Assembly (NCBI GenBank): GCA_050299435.1 | Contig: JBNKVX010000003.1 | Coordinates: forward strand, 24,128 to 88,127 | Direction of reading: 5' to 3' | Origin: 1162T-S-0a-05 sp050299435 | Lineage (GTDB): Bacteria; Pseudomonadota; Gammaproteobacteria; Pseudomonadales; Cellvibrionaceae | DNA length: 64,000 nucleotides | Shown here: positions 1 through 8,221 of the stretch, in pieces | Layout of the letters: each line of letters opens with the position of its first letter | Numbering within the stretch: the stretch's first letter is position 1 | Program-made: the position numbers and the translations under genes | Notes under the pieces: generated by a model | What the model saw: the letters and a program-made list of their open reading frames with translations, nothing else | What the model was told of the DNA's origin: nothing | Databases searched by the model: none

Positions 1-759
1 TTGCAGGACGCGTAAAAGCCTGGCTTGGGCTTCGAGTGGCAGCTCCCCAATTTCATCCAGAAAGAGGGTTCCGCCATCGGCTGCGGCAACCAGTCCTTCA
101 CGCATTGTTGCTGCACCCGTAAACGCACCTTTTTCATGCCCAAATAATTCGGCTTCGATCAGGGTTTCAGGTATCGCAGCACAGTTCACGGAAATGATTG
201 GCTTGTCCTTGCGAGGGCTTTCCCGATGTATGGCATTTGCCACCAGCTCTTTCCCAGTTCCCGTTTCGCCGCAAACCAAAACGGTGGCATTGGTGGGCGC
301 AACTTTGTGAATCTTGGCATAGAGATCTCGCATCACTGTGCTACTGCCAATCATGCCTTCTATGGCCTTGTCGTTACTGGGCTGCTTGCTACGTTGTGCT
401 TGATTCTGGTTGGCCTTACCTATGACTCGTTTCACTGCCGCGAGCATTTCATCGTGGTCGAAGGGTTTGGCAATGTAGTCCACTGCGCCCATTCTCATGG
501 AATCTACCGCCGATCTGAGGCTTGCATAGGACGTCATAATCAGTACGGGGACATCGCCAGCAAGTTGAATGAGATCGGTACCAGGCGCTCCTGGGAGCCT
601 CAAATCGCTAATGATCAGGTCAAAGGTATCTAGCTTGTGTTTGCTGGTGGCTTCGGAAACAGAGGCGGCTTCTTTGATGTCGTGCTTGTTGCGTGTGAGC
701 AGTTTTCGCAGTGCAGTGCGAATGATGATTTCATCTTCAACAATGAGAATTTTGCTCAT
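1..759 (-). CDS. cbrB: CbrB-like sigma-54-dependent response regulator, C-terminus beyond window
   Basis: NtrC-family response regulator that would activate sigma-54 promoters when phosphorylated by the adjacent CbrA sensor; in Pseudomonas this pair controls carbon/nitrogen balance. The 253 visible codons begin at ATG 759 (complement) and hold a receiver domain (residues 1-115, phospho-acceptor Asp52 in SDLRLPG, Lys98) and the start of the AAA+ domain: Walker A GETGTGKE at 164-171, the sigma-54 contact loop GAFTGA at 211-216, Walker B TLFLDE at 231-236. The rest of the ATPase and the DNA-binding domain lie left of the window. It starts 39 bp after the cbrA stop, so the two are co-transcribed. 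The assignment to CbrB rather than another NtrC paralogue rests on the neighbour. Confidence 0.93.
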   Translation of the reverse strand, partial: MSKILIVEDEIIIRTALRKLLTRNKHDIKEAASVSEATSKHKLDTFDLIISDLRLPGAPGTDLIQLAGDVPVLIMTSYASLRSAVDSMRMGAVDYIAKPFDHDEMLAAVKRVIGKANQNQAQRSKQPSNDKAIEGMIGSSTVMRDLYAKIHKVAPTNATVLVCGETGTGKELVANAIHRESPRKDKPIISVNCAAIPETLIEAELFGHEKGAFTGAATMREGLVAAADGGTLFLDEIGELPLEAQARLLRVLQ

Positions 760-798
760 ACTTCAATCACGTGATGGCTTCGGCTGAGAATTGCCCAC

Positions 799-3780
799 TC
801 AGGGTGCGTTAGTGTTACCTGATGTGGCGCCAGATTCAAGCGATTTGGGTAACTTGATCACGAATTTTGTGCCTTTTTGTAACACTTTGTCGGCTGGAGT
901 GATAATTTCGATGCTGCCATTGTGCTCATCAACAATGCTATAGACCATGGCCAACCCGAGCCCTGTACCTTCGCCTGGTTCTTTTGTTGTGAAGAAAGGC
1001 TCGAAAATTTGATCCATCAGATCAGCTGGGATGCCTGGTCCCTCGTCAATAACACTGAATTCGACTTGGTTTCCCTGAACCACTCCCTCAATACGAATTA
1101 TTGAATTGAGGGGGCTTGCATCGCGAGAGTTTGAAAGTAAATTGATGAAAATCTGGATAATACGTTGGCTATCGCCGTGCACCCATAAATCGTCCGTCAA
1201 TGCGTTCTCAAAGTGCATGTCATGTTTGTCTTTCTGCAACATCAAAAGATTGATCGCTTCCTGGGCGCATTCTTTTAGGGGCACCCGATGAAACTCTTCC
1301 ACTTTTTGCTGGCCGGAATGCGAGAAACTGACAAGGGACTGAACAATGCGATTTACACGGTCTGTTTGTGAAAGAATTTGTTGGGCAGATTCCAGAATTT
1401 CTTCATCTTCAGTATCGAACTTCATGTTCTGTGCAAGACAGGCAATACCCGTTACCGGATTGCCAATTTCATGTGCAACACCTGCAGCGAGACGACCGAT
1501 GGAAGCAAGTCGTTCGCTATGAACCAGCTCTTTTTCGAGCAGTTGAATTTCTGTGATGTCTTCCAACAAGATCACTTGGCCTTCGACTTGATGTCGAAAG
1601 GAGGTCGGAATAGCCGCTTTATGCAAAGTGATCCAGTGTGTATGTCCGGCGAGTTCCAATTCCTGTTTATGAAGGTGTGCTTGTTCAGATTGTGAAAAGC
1701 GATGCAGCAAGTCTCCCCAGGGCTCAAGAACTTCCTTCAAGTGTGAGCCGGTCACGGTATCAGCTTCGATGCCAGTCAAGTTCGCCATCGCACTATTCCA
1801 CATTAAAATTTCCATATCCTTGCCAACGGAACACGTTGCCATTGGCAATTCTTCAAGTGTGCGGCGGTGGTAAAGTCTTAAATTATTCAGTTCAGCAGCT
1901 AAGCCCGTTAAGTGATCGCGATATTGATTAATTCGGCTTTCGATAAGATTGATATCAGTGGCGCCTTCGGATTCAGGCAAAATAAACGGGACCTGACGAT
2001 CCATAATTTCACTGGCAACAGAGATACCCATCAAGCCGCTGAGGTTGGCTTCAACTTCATCACGTAGTCTTCGCAATGCATAGGGTCGACTTTCTGTGGG
2101 TTTAAAACCGAGCTTGTGGAGCGCGCGATCGACTTCTGCCTTGGCGGTATGCGCACCTATGCGACGAGACAAGCGCTCGACAATTTCACCGGGGCTACGC
2201 ACATCGAGAGTCATGCGCACCGGATGACTCAATTCGTCTTCTGAACACAATTCAGCGGAATAGCGTTCTTCATCAGATTGCTTGGTAATAAAAGAAATCA
2301 GTACAAACACCAATGTATTGGCGCCAAGCGAGTAAAGCGTAATGCCGCTCCAATGACTAATTCCCACTGCGATATTGGATTGATTAAACCAGGGGATAAG
2401 CATTTCGCTTTTTCCCATTAACATTGGGAAAAACAAAGCAACGAGCCAAATAATTATTCCGCAAAACAAACCGGCAATCATGCCCTGACGATTTCCCTTG
2501 CTCCAATGTGCAACAGCAATTACGCCGGGTAAAAATTGCAGCGTGGCAATAAAAGCTGTGAGTGCGAGTTGTGTGAGATTAAAACGGTCACCCAGAGCCA
2601 TATAAAAAACATAACCACCGAGAATGACGGTGCCGATAAGAGCGCGTCGCAGCCAGATTAATTGATTGTAAATTCCACCCTTGGTACTCAGCGGAAAGGC
2701 AGGCAAAATCCAATGATTAAGTATCATTGTGGAAAGTGAAAGCCCAATAGCAATCATTGCACCGGTTGCAGCAGAGAGCCCCGCTATAAATGCGATTAAA
2801 GTAAAGGCTTTGCTTTGCGCGGCAATTGGAATTGCGAGCGGAAAATATTCTGTAGGAATTGTGGTATTGATTTTTATGCCAGCCCAAAGAATTGGAAATA
2901 CCGGCAAAGCCATTAAAAGCAAAAATAAGGGAAAGGCCCAAGTCACAATATTGCTGACGTTTTTTACTGGAGTTTCCAGTACTGTCATATGAAAAATATG
3001 TGGCATTGCCACCGCCGTAGCAATGAAGACTAACAACAGTGTGTGTGAAGATGATTGCTTAATGGGTGTATATAAATTTGCGAGGTGTTCGGGATTGGCG
3101 TTTAGCCAAGTGTCGAGTACATCGAGGCCGCCAAAAACATGATAAAGCGCAAATAAGCCTATTGCTAACAAACCAAAAAGTTTTATAAGTGATTCAAAAG
3201 CCATTGCGGTGATCAAACCACGAGGTTGCTCATGCTTTGAGCCAAACATCATGGCAAACCCTGCGACAACCAGGCAAAAAACCAGGGCCAGAATTTCACG
3301 GGTACCAAAAGATGAAGTGCTTTCTACTGATTGATCGCCGTAGGCAAGAATGTGAATAGTGTCGGCGACTGCCTGAATTTGTAACGCGAGTAGTGGTGCC
3401 AAGGCAAGCAACATACATAAGGCAATGAGTCCACCTACGCCGTGACTGTGATAGCGAAACGTAAGTAAATCAGCCATCGATTTAATTTGAAAGCGTTTAG
3501 CTAGTTCAACAAGTGGGTTTAATGCTATTGGAGCAAATAAGAAAAGTGCGCCGGTCCCAAGATAATATGCCAGTGCGCCATAACCAAAATTTCTTGCGAG
3601 ATCAATAATGCCGTAAAACGACCACGCACTTGCAAAAATACCGAGAGAAAAAATATACGTAACGGGGTGATGGATTATTTTTTTACTGATCCATCCGCGC
3701 TCGGTAATCCAGGCAACGCCAAACAATACGCTGAGATAAATAAGACAAATGAGCGCGAGTTGTAAAAAACTAAAGGTCAT
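799..3780 (-). CDS. cbrA: CbrA-like sensor histidine kinase with SLC5 transporter domain
   Basis: Hybrid of a sodium/solute symporter-like membrane domain and a sensor kinase, 993 aa, close to Pseudomonas CbrA in size and design. Residues 1 to about 510 are a string of hydrophobic helices of the SLC5 fold. A linker and PAS domain follow (about 640-750), then the HisKA box with phospho-acceptor His770 in VAHEIGNPVTG, an N box around Asn880, G1 box DEGPGIP at 912 and G2 box GTGLGLA at 938. In Pseudomonas the transporter part is linked to histidine uptake. It overlaps the upstream small ORF by 11 bp and precedes the cbrB-like regulator. The ligand here is unknown. Confidence 0.95.
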   Translation of the reverse strand: MTFSFLQLALICLIYLSVLFGVAWITERGWISKKIIHHPVTYIFSLGIFASAWSFYGIIDLARNFGYGALAYYLGTGALFLFAPIALNPLVELAKRFQIKSMADLLTFRYHSHGVGGLIALCMLLALAPLLALQIQAVADTIHILAYGDQSVESTSSFGTREILALVFCLVVAGFAMMFGSKHEQPRGLITAMAFESLIKLFGLLAIGLFALYHVFGGLDVLDTWLNANPEHLANLYTPIKQSSSHTLLLVFIATAVAMPHIFHMTVLETPVKNVSNIVTWAFPLFLLLMALPVFPILWAGIKINTTIPTEYFPLAIPIAAQSKAFTLIAFIAGLSAATGAMIAIGLSLSTMILNHWILPAFPLSTKGGIYNQLIWLRRALIGTVILGGYVFYMALGDRFNLTQLALTAFIATLQFLPGVIAVAHWSKGNRQGMIAGLFCGIIIWLVALFFPMLMGKSEMLIPWFNQSNIAVGISHWSGITLYSLGANTLVFVLISFITKQSDEERYSAELCSEDELSHPVRMTLDVRSPGEIVERLSRRIGAHTAKAEVDRALHKLGFKPTESRPYALRRLRDEVEANLSGLMGISVASEIMDRQVPFILPESEGATDINLIESRINQYRDHLTGLAAELNNLRLYHRRTLEELPMATCSVGKDMEILMWNSAMANLTGIEADTVTGSHLKEVLEPWGDLLHRFSQSEQAHLHKQELELAGHTHWITLHKAAIPTSFRHQVEGQVILLEDITEIQLLEKELVHSERLASIGRLAAGVAHEIGNPVTGIACLAQNMKFDTEDEEILESAQQILSQTDRVNRIVQSLVSFSHSGQQKVEEFHRVPLKECAQEAINLLMLQKDKHDMHFENALTDDLWVHGDSQRIIQIFINLLSNSRDASPLNSIIRIEGVVQGNQVEFSVIDEGPGIPADLMDQIFEPFFTTKEPGEGTGLGLAMVYSIVDEHNGSIEIITPADKVLQKGTKFVIKLPKSLESGATSGNTNAP

Positions 3781-3946
3781 GACTTTTATTTCGCCCCTGT
3801 AAGAAATAAGTCACAACTATGATCAAGGCCCAGATTAAAAAAGGGCGATACCATGCGCCATTGGGATTGATTCCCCAGCTAAACAGTGTTGGAGAAAAAA
3901 TATAAACAACCAGAAGTAATAATATTAGGGGTCGTTGTTTGTTCAT
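3770..3946 (-). CDS. cbrX: CbrX-like small membrane protein upstream of cbrA
   Basis: 58-codon ORF starting at ATG 3946 (complement) and ending at TAG 3770, overlapping the first codons of cbrA. The product has an N-terminal hydrophobic helix (residues 7-24), a Trp/Pro-containing turn, and a second helix (about 35-50) followed by QGRNKSHDL, so it should be a two-helix inner-membrane protein. Pseudomonas has a small ORF called cbrX in the same place, co-transcribed and translationally coupled to cbrA. The 11-bp overlap suggests coupling here as well. Identity is inferred from position, size and membrane character. Confidence 0.75.
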   Translation of the reverse strand: MNKQRPLILLLLVVYIFSPTLFSWGINPNGAWYRPFLIWALIIVVTYFLQGRNKSHDL

Positions 3947-3971
3947 TTATCGATACATCAACTCCGTTTTT

Positions 3972-4880
3972 TCAAATTCCATTTGGCAATTTCCATTTGG
4001 CAAGGGCTTCCTCAAGAACAGTGTTTACAGAATGTTGAGGTTTTGGATCTATTTCAATACCCAAGTGTGCGCATGCTAACAAGATATTTTCTTTCGCGCT
4101 TTCATTGTTCACCGGTGAGGCATGATTTTGTTTGCTCAATTTCTTGCCGTTCTCATCCACCACTAGTGGTATATGAGCATAGTCCGGTGTGGGGTGGCCA
4201 AACAGAGAAAATAGTAAGCGTTGCTGTGAGGTGGTGTCCAGTAAGTCGGCGCCTCGAACGATATGCGTGATCCCCTGGAAAATATCATCAACCACCACCG
4301 CGAGCTGATAGGCGAATAAGCCATCTTTCCTGTGAACAACAAAATCTCCCGAGGCTAACAAATCAAAATCCTGTGCTCCGTAAACCTTATCGTTAAAGCG
4401 GCTTAATTTGTCGAGGGAGAGGTGCTTGCATGCATCCAGATTTAGTCTTACAGCAGCCGAATTTTCTTCGGTAATTCCAGAAGATCTGCACTGGCCGTCA
4501 TACATCCCTTGTAATTCACGCAGGCGTTTGCGTGTGCAAACACAGCGGTAACTCAAACCTTTTTCCCTCAAAAGGGACAGGTATTCCCGATACGCTGCGC
4601 CGCGCTCACTTTGAAAAAGAATAGGCTCATCTGGTTCAAGCCCGTGAGCAAGTAAAGTGTTGATGATCAGATCAGTTGCGCCGACTTGCTCTCTTGGGGG
4701 GTCGATATCTTCGATGCGAACTAACCAGATTCCCTTATTGGCTTTGGCATCAAGATAACTGGCAAGTGCACATACAAGCGAGCCAAGATGTAAGGGTCCA
4801 CTGGGAGAGGGGGCAAAACGGCCTCGGTATTGAGGCCTGAGAGGCTTTGAAAACTTATCAGAGTCTTCGCGTTCCGCCAC
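3972..4880 (-). CDS. gluQ: Glutamyl-Q tRNA(Asp) synthetase
   Basis: Truncated glutamyl-tRNA synthetase paralogue that attaches glutamate to queuosine in the anticodon of tRNA-Asp. At 302 aa it has the class I catalytic core but lacks an anticodon-binding domain, as expected. Visible motifs are APSPSGPLHLGS (HIGH-type signature, near residue 24), RIEDIDPPR, a cysteine-containing insert, and KKLSKQN (KMSKS-type). The start is GTG at 4880; its G is the last base of the dksA TAG stop, so translation is probably coupled. The dksA-gluQ pair is conserved in many gammaproteobacteria. Confidence 0.95.
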   Translation of the reverse strand: MAEREDSDKFSKPLRPQYRGRFAPSPSGPLHLGSLVCALASYLDAKANKGIWLVRIEDIDPPREQVGATDLIINTLLAHGLEPDEPILFQSERGAAYREYLSLLREKGLSYRCVCTRKRLRELQGMYDGQCRSSGITEENSAAVRLNLDACKHLSLDKLSRFNDKVYGAQDFDLLASGDFVVHRKDGLFAYQLAVVVDDIFQGITHIVRGADLLDTTSQQRLLFSLFGHPTPDYAHIPLVVDENGKKLSKQNHASPVNNESAKENILLACAHLGIEIDPKPQHSVNTVLEEALAKWKLPNGI

Positions 4881-5320
4881 TAAGCAATAGTTTGGCGTTC
4901 TTTAATTTCGTCCAGCGTTTTGCAGTCCACACACAGAGTTGCTGTGGGGCGAGCTTCCAAGCGACGTATCCCAATTTCAACGCCGCAAGCTTCGCAATAC
5001 CCATAGTCTTCTGTTTCCAGTAACTCAAGAGTCTTATCAATCTTTTTAATAAGCTTGCGTTCACGATCGCGTGTTCTCAGCTCTAAACTGAACTCTTCTT
5101 CCTGGCTTGCTCTGTCAGCTGGATCGGGAAAGTTGGCTGCTTCGTCCTTCATGTGACTCACAGTGCGGTCAACTTCTTCCATTAATTCTTTTTTCCAAGC
5201 AAGTAGCAGAGCTTTGAAATGCTCTTTTTGCTTGGGGTTCATATACTCTTCGTTCTTTTTCTCTTTGTAAGGAGAAAAATCACGTAGAGCAAAAGTAGCA
5301 GTAGATTCTGTGTTAGGCAT
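4880..5320 (-). CDS. dksA: RNA polymerase-binding transcription factor DksA
   Basis: Secondary-channel factor that acts with ppGpp to adjust transcription of rRNA, tRNA and amino-acid genes. 146 aa, near the E. coli length of 151. A long coiled coil carries the tip motif DPADRA (Asp66, Asp69, Ala71), and the C4 zinc finger is Cys109/Cys112 and Cys130/Cys133. It is first in the visible dksA-gluQ(-cbrXAB) run. The 185 bp upstream, to the Rieske gene stop, should hold its promoter, but no clear -35/-10 pair was picked out. Confidence 0.97.
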   Translation of the reverse strand: MPNTESTATFALRDFSPYKEKKNEEYMNPKQKEHFKALLLAWKKELMEEVDRTVSHMKDEAANFPDPADRASQEEEFSLELRTRDRERKLIKKIDKTLELLETEDYGYCEACGVEIGIRRLEARPTATLCVDCKTLDEIKERQTIA

Positions 5321-5505
5321 TGTGGGTTCGCCTCATTTCCAAAAACTCACACATGATTGGGGCATCGCTTTCAAATTCAAGATCTTGAGCTTGAAAGGCT
5401 CTCCCTTGACGGAAAGCGGCAAAGCTACCAGAAGTCGCGCCTGTGATCCAGATTTTTTGTAAACAGATAATGAGTACATGAATAAAAGTGTGGGATAAGT
5501 GAGAT

Positions 5506-5826
5506 TTACAGTAAATAAAGATCACCGTTTTCAATTTCGTGTGCCGCACTAATGAGACGATCCCCGGCACAGGGGCCCGACAAACATTCACCGCTCTCAA
5601 TTAAAAACAGTGCTCCGTGAGAGGCGCACTGAAGCAGTTCACCGTCGGGATCTAAAAATTGATTTTCTTGCCATTCCAGCGGGGTACCGAGATGAGGGCA
5701 AATGTTTCGATAGAGGTAGAATGAGTTGTTACGTTTGACCACTATAAACGCGCCCTTTGTGAGGTAAAAACCTCGGGCTTCGCCTTCCTTGATATCAGCT
5801 GCAGCACATAACCTTGTTCGAGGCAC
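5506..5826 (-). CDS. Rieske [2Fe-2S] ferredoxin-like protein
   Basis: Small stand-alone Rieske protein (106 aa) expected to bind a [2Fe-2S] cluster through Cys43 and His45 (NICPHLGTP) and Cys67 and His70 (CASHGALF). There is no signal peptide, membrane anchor or oxygenase domain, so it is probably a soluble cytoplasmic electron carrier. It starts 6 bp after the TfoX-domain gene stop, indicating one operon. The redox partner cannot be read from the context. A ferredoxin component of a dioxygenase (NirD-like) is possible, but no oxygenase gene is nearby. Confidence 0.85.
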   Translation of the reverse strand: MPRTRLCAAADIKEGEARGFYLTKGAFIVVKRNNSFYLYRNICPHLGTPLEWQENQFLDPDGELLQCASHGALFLIESGECLSGPCAGDRLISAAHEIENGDLYLL

Positions 5827-5832
5827 GGGGGT

Positions 5833-6120
5833 TTAGGCGCTAGAGCTGGCAGCGCTACCGGCTTGTTCAACTTCGTCGAGAAGTTGTGCTTTGAGATCGG
5901 GGGAAAGGTCGTTCCAATGCACATCCATAAGCGCGCCCTGTAAGGCGTAAAGCATAACTTTGCTGACGTGAATTCCACGGTTCTTTATACGCAAATACGC
6001 CTCGACCGCTCCCATTTTATTAAGGTCGTCATAGGTGTTGATGCCAATTGCATGCAGAATATTAACCGACGCCATGCCCAGATTTTTAAGGCCCAGCAGC
6101 TCACTGTTATTGGAGGTCAT
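5833..6120 (-). CDS. TfoX C-terminal domain protein
   Basis: 95-aa protein with the helix-hairpin-helix-like fold of the TfoX/Sxy C-terminal domain; the conserved run is LKNLGMASVNILHAIGI followed by a DLNKMGAVEAYLRI-type segment. It lacks the N-terminal TfoX domain, so it is not a full competence regulator. The ORF could extend upstream to 6339, but ATG 6120 is preferred: GGGAG lies about 9 bases upstream and the conserved domain begins right after it. Co-transcribed with the Rieske gene. The C-terminus is rich in Ser and Ala. Function unknown. Confidence 0.75.
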   Translation of the reverse strand: MTSNNSELLGLKNLGMASVNILHAIGINTYDDLNKMGAVEAYLRIKNRGIHVSKVMLYALQGALMDVHWNDLSPDLKAQLLDEVEQAGSAASSSA

Positions 6121-6360
6121 CGAATCAGAACTCCCGAAATTGTTATTATTAGAATCTTTTGTTTTTAGTTTTAAGCCTTGCTTTAGCAGCAAGGACGGGC
6201 GCGCCAATAACCTTGATTGGGAGAGTAAAAAAGCGCGTGGCCATTGATATAGCAAATAGCTATGATACAGACTTATGGTTACAGCGCAATTAAAATACGT
6301 GTTTTTATTTTTAAGAGTTAGTTTTTTTTCAAGACCCATTTAACTTATGTTGGCGCTAAA

Positions 6361-7053
6361 ATGATTCTTTTCGAACACTCCGCAGGCGTCAATGACGAAT
6401 TCATTGATTTTCAAAGTCTTAAAGTTCCTGTTCATGTTGAGTTGCTTAAACCGCTTCAAGAGCTTGAGAAGGCGGCTGGATTGGCGGGTATTCAGCTTGG
6501 CTTTTGTAGTGGCTATCGATCCTTTGAGCGCCAACTGCAAATTTGGAATGATAAAGCGACTGGAAAGCGACCCTTATATGATCAGTCAGGTAATCCAGTT
6601 GAGGTATCCCAGCTTGATGATGAGCTGGTGATGAAAACCATTTTGCTTTGGTCTGCGTTGCCTGGCGCCTCTCGCCATCACTGGGGGACAGAAGTGGATG
6701 TTGTTGATGCGGGTTGTGTGGCTTCCGGGTATGAACCCAAATTACTTGTTACTGAATACGAAGAGCAGGGAGAGTTTTGTGTTTTGGGAAACTGGTTAAA
6801 TGACTATTTTTCAAGTAAATCCCCGATTTTTTTCCGGCCGTACACCAGACAGTTTAAAGCAGGTGTGTCACCTGAACCCTGGCATTTGAGCTATAGGCCT
6901 TTGGCCGAGAATTACGCGAAGGCCTGTGATTTGAATAAGCTAAGAAGCCTCTTGGAAAGCAGTGATATTGCACTTAAGGATTGCGTGCTGACTAATTTGA
7001 ACTGGATCTACGAAAATTTTGTGGCGCGCTATTTTTATGCTGTTGATTTTTGA
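6361..7053 (+). CDS. Peptidase M15 (VanY/LdcB-type) D-Ala-D-Ala carboxypeptidase-like protein
   Basis: Predicted zinc peptidase that trims D-amino acids from peptidoglycan stem peptides. The 230-aa protein has the M15 signature: GFCSGYRSFERQ (residues 47-58), SRHHWGTEVD with zinc ligands His106 and Asp113, and PEPWH with catalytic Glu172 and third ligand His175. No signal peptide is visible, so export or an intracellular role is unclear. The last 17 bp overlap the following HAD gene. Exact substrate (D,D or L,D) cannot be told from sequence. Confidence 0.85.
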   Translation: MILFEHSAGVNDEFIDFQSLKVPVHVELLKPLQELEKAAGLAGIQLGFCSGYRSFERQLQIWNDKATGKRPLYDQSGNPVEVSQLDDELVMKTILLWSALPGASRHHWGTEVDVVDAGCVASGYEPKLLVTEYEEQGEFCVLGNWLNDYFSSKSPIFFRPYTRQFKAGVSPEPWHLSYRPLAENYAKACDLNKLRSLLESSDIALKDCVLTNLNWIYENFVARYFYAVDF

Positions 7054-7675
7054 TTGTGACGGTGTATTGGTTGACAGTGAAGTTTTGGCTGCAAAAGTGT
7101 TTTCAGCCAGCTTGGAGAATTTTGGGATTAATTTGTCCCCGGAGGACTGTTATAAGCAGTTCAAAGGGCATAGCCTGGATTATTGTTTGTACTCGCTTAA
7201 CAAACGCTATACGCAAGTTAACGAGCATTTTTTTCGCTATTTACAGAGAGAAACTGAAAAAGCTTTTGAGAAAGATCTAAAGCCGGTTGAAGGTGTTCAA
7301 TCGGTATTGAGCTATTTGAAAGAAAAAGATATTCGTTTTTGTGTGGCGAGTAATGGTGAGCATAAAAAAATTACACATTCGCTTACTGTTACTGGCCTGT
7401 TGTCCTATTTTCCCTGTAATCGTTTTAGTCGGGATGATGTTGCAGAGGGCAAGCCTGCTCCAGATCTTTTTTTGTGTGCAGCTGAAGTCAACGAGATTGA
7501 ACCAAGCCAGTGTTGTGTCATAGAAGATTCGGTTACAGGTGTTAGGGCTGCTCAGGCCGCGGGAATGCAGGTGTGGTATTTTAATCCCGGGGAGACATTA
7601 GCATCGGAAGCAGTTAAGGCAGATTTACATTTTTCGTCGATGAGCCAAATTTTAGGTCATATTAGAAAACTGTAA
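7037..7675 (+). CDS. HAD-superfamily phosphatase, YieH/beta-phosphoglucomutase-like
   Basis: Small-molecule phosphatase of HAD subfamily IA. The N-terminal motif LLIFDCDGVLVDSE gives nucleophile Asp6 and acid/base Asp8. A helical cap follows, then motif II near ASNGEH, a Lys in GKPAPDLF, and IEDSVTGVRAA as motif IV. ATG 7037 is chosen over TTG 7019 because the catalytic motif must lie very near the N-terminus. It overlaps the M15 gene by 17 bp in another frame, so the pair is probably co-expressed. Substrate unknown; sugar phosphates are typical. Confidence 0.85.
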   Translation: MLLIFDCDGVLVDSEVLAAKVFSASLENFGINLSPEDCYKQFKGHSLDYCLYSLNKRYTQVNEHFFRYLQRETEKAFEKDLKPVEGVQSVLSYLKEKDIRFCVASNGEHKKITHSLTVTGLLSYFPCNRFSRDDVAEGKPAPDLFLCAAEVNEIEPSQCCVIEDSVTGVRAAQAAGMQVWYFNPGETLASEAVKADLHFSSMSQILGHIRKL

Positions 7676-7685
7676 ATTGAATTGT

Positions 7686-7946
7686 CTAGTTGAGAGCGCT
7701 TTTGCTGGCTTCGAGTTCTTGAATCCAGGCGAGCACAGATTCGCGATCTCTTAACATACCTTCGTAATTCTGCAGCGTTGCCTTGTTGGGGTTGCGAAAT
7801 CGTTTCATAGTTTCAATTCGATCACGCAGGAAATTGATATCAGCCATTAATTTGCTGGTTGTTGAATTTAAGGCCAGCCCTTCATCTCCAGCAGCAACCA
7901 GAGAGTCATTGGCGTCTTTTTCTTGCTTTATGTTTGCGGTCATCAT
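7686..7946 (-). CDS. Small coiled-coil protein of unknown function
   Basis: 86-aa acidic/basic helical protein without signal peptide. It contains a heptad-like helix from about residue 25 to 80 (DINFLRDRIETMKRF and later RDRESVLAWIQELEAS), consistent with a short coiled coil. ATG 7946 is preferred over GTG 7964 because AGGGAAG sits 5 bases before it. It converges with the HAD gene and diverges from the unknown gene at 8222. I do not recognise a family; function not assigned. Confidence 0.6.
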   Translation of the reverse strand: MMTANIKQEKDANDSLVAAGDEGLALNSTTSKLMADINFLRDRIETMKRFRNPNKATLQNYEGMLRDRESVLAWIQELEASKSALN

Positions 7947-8148
7947 AGCTACTTCCCTAATCACATCTTTTCCTCGTGAAGCAAGGTTTTCTCGCTTCAG
8001 TATGGCGAAGTTTATGTAACTTGCCAGTTTCAGGAAAAACTGTTCTTAAAAACATCTTGTGAAAACGAAAAAGAAATAATACGTAACCGTTTTGGCATTA
8101 AAAATGAACTTGGTTATTACTACTTTTTCAATTTCTTACTGCTCTTTT

Positions 8149-8170
8149 CTCGACAATTTTTATTGTCGAG
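8149..8170. promoter_or_regulatory. Perfect hairpin upstream of the 8222 gene
   Basis: Perfect inverted repeat with 9-bp arms (CTCGACAAT / ATTGTCGAG) and a four-T loop, 52 bp before the start codon at 8222. No T-run follows on either strand, so it is not a normal terminator. It lies in the 275-bp region between divergent starts and could be an operator or leader hairpin. A second small palindrome, GTCTTAAAAGAC, follows at about 8176-8187. Confidence 0.4.
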
Positions 8171-8221
8171 GTATAGTCTTAAAAGACGATTTAAATTTAG
8201 CGAAAGATCCGGGAGTCACGA

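Noticed and set aside
226..633. 135-codon plus-strand ORF at the left edge
   Set aside because: It is antisense to the cbrB-like gene, whose receiver and AAA+ motifs are unmistakable on the other strand.
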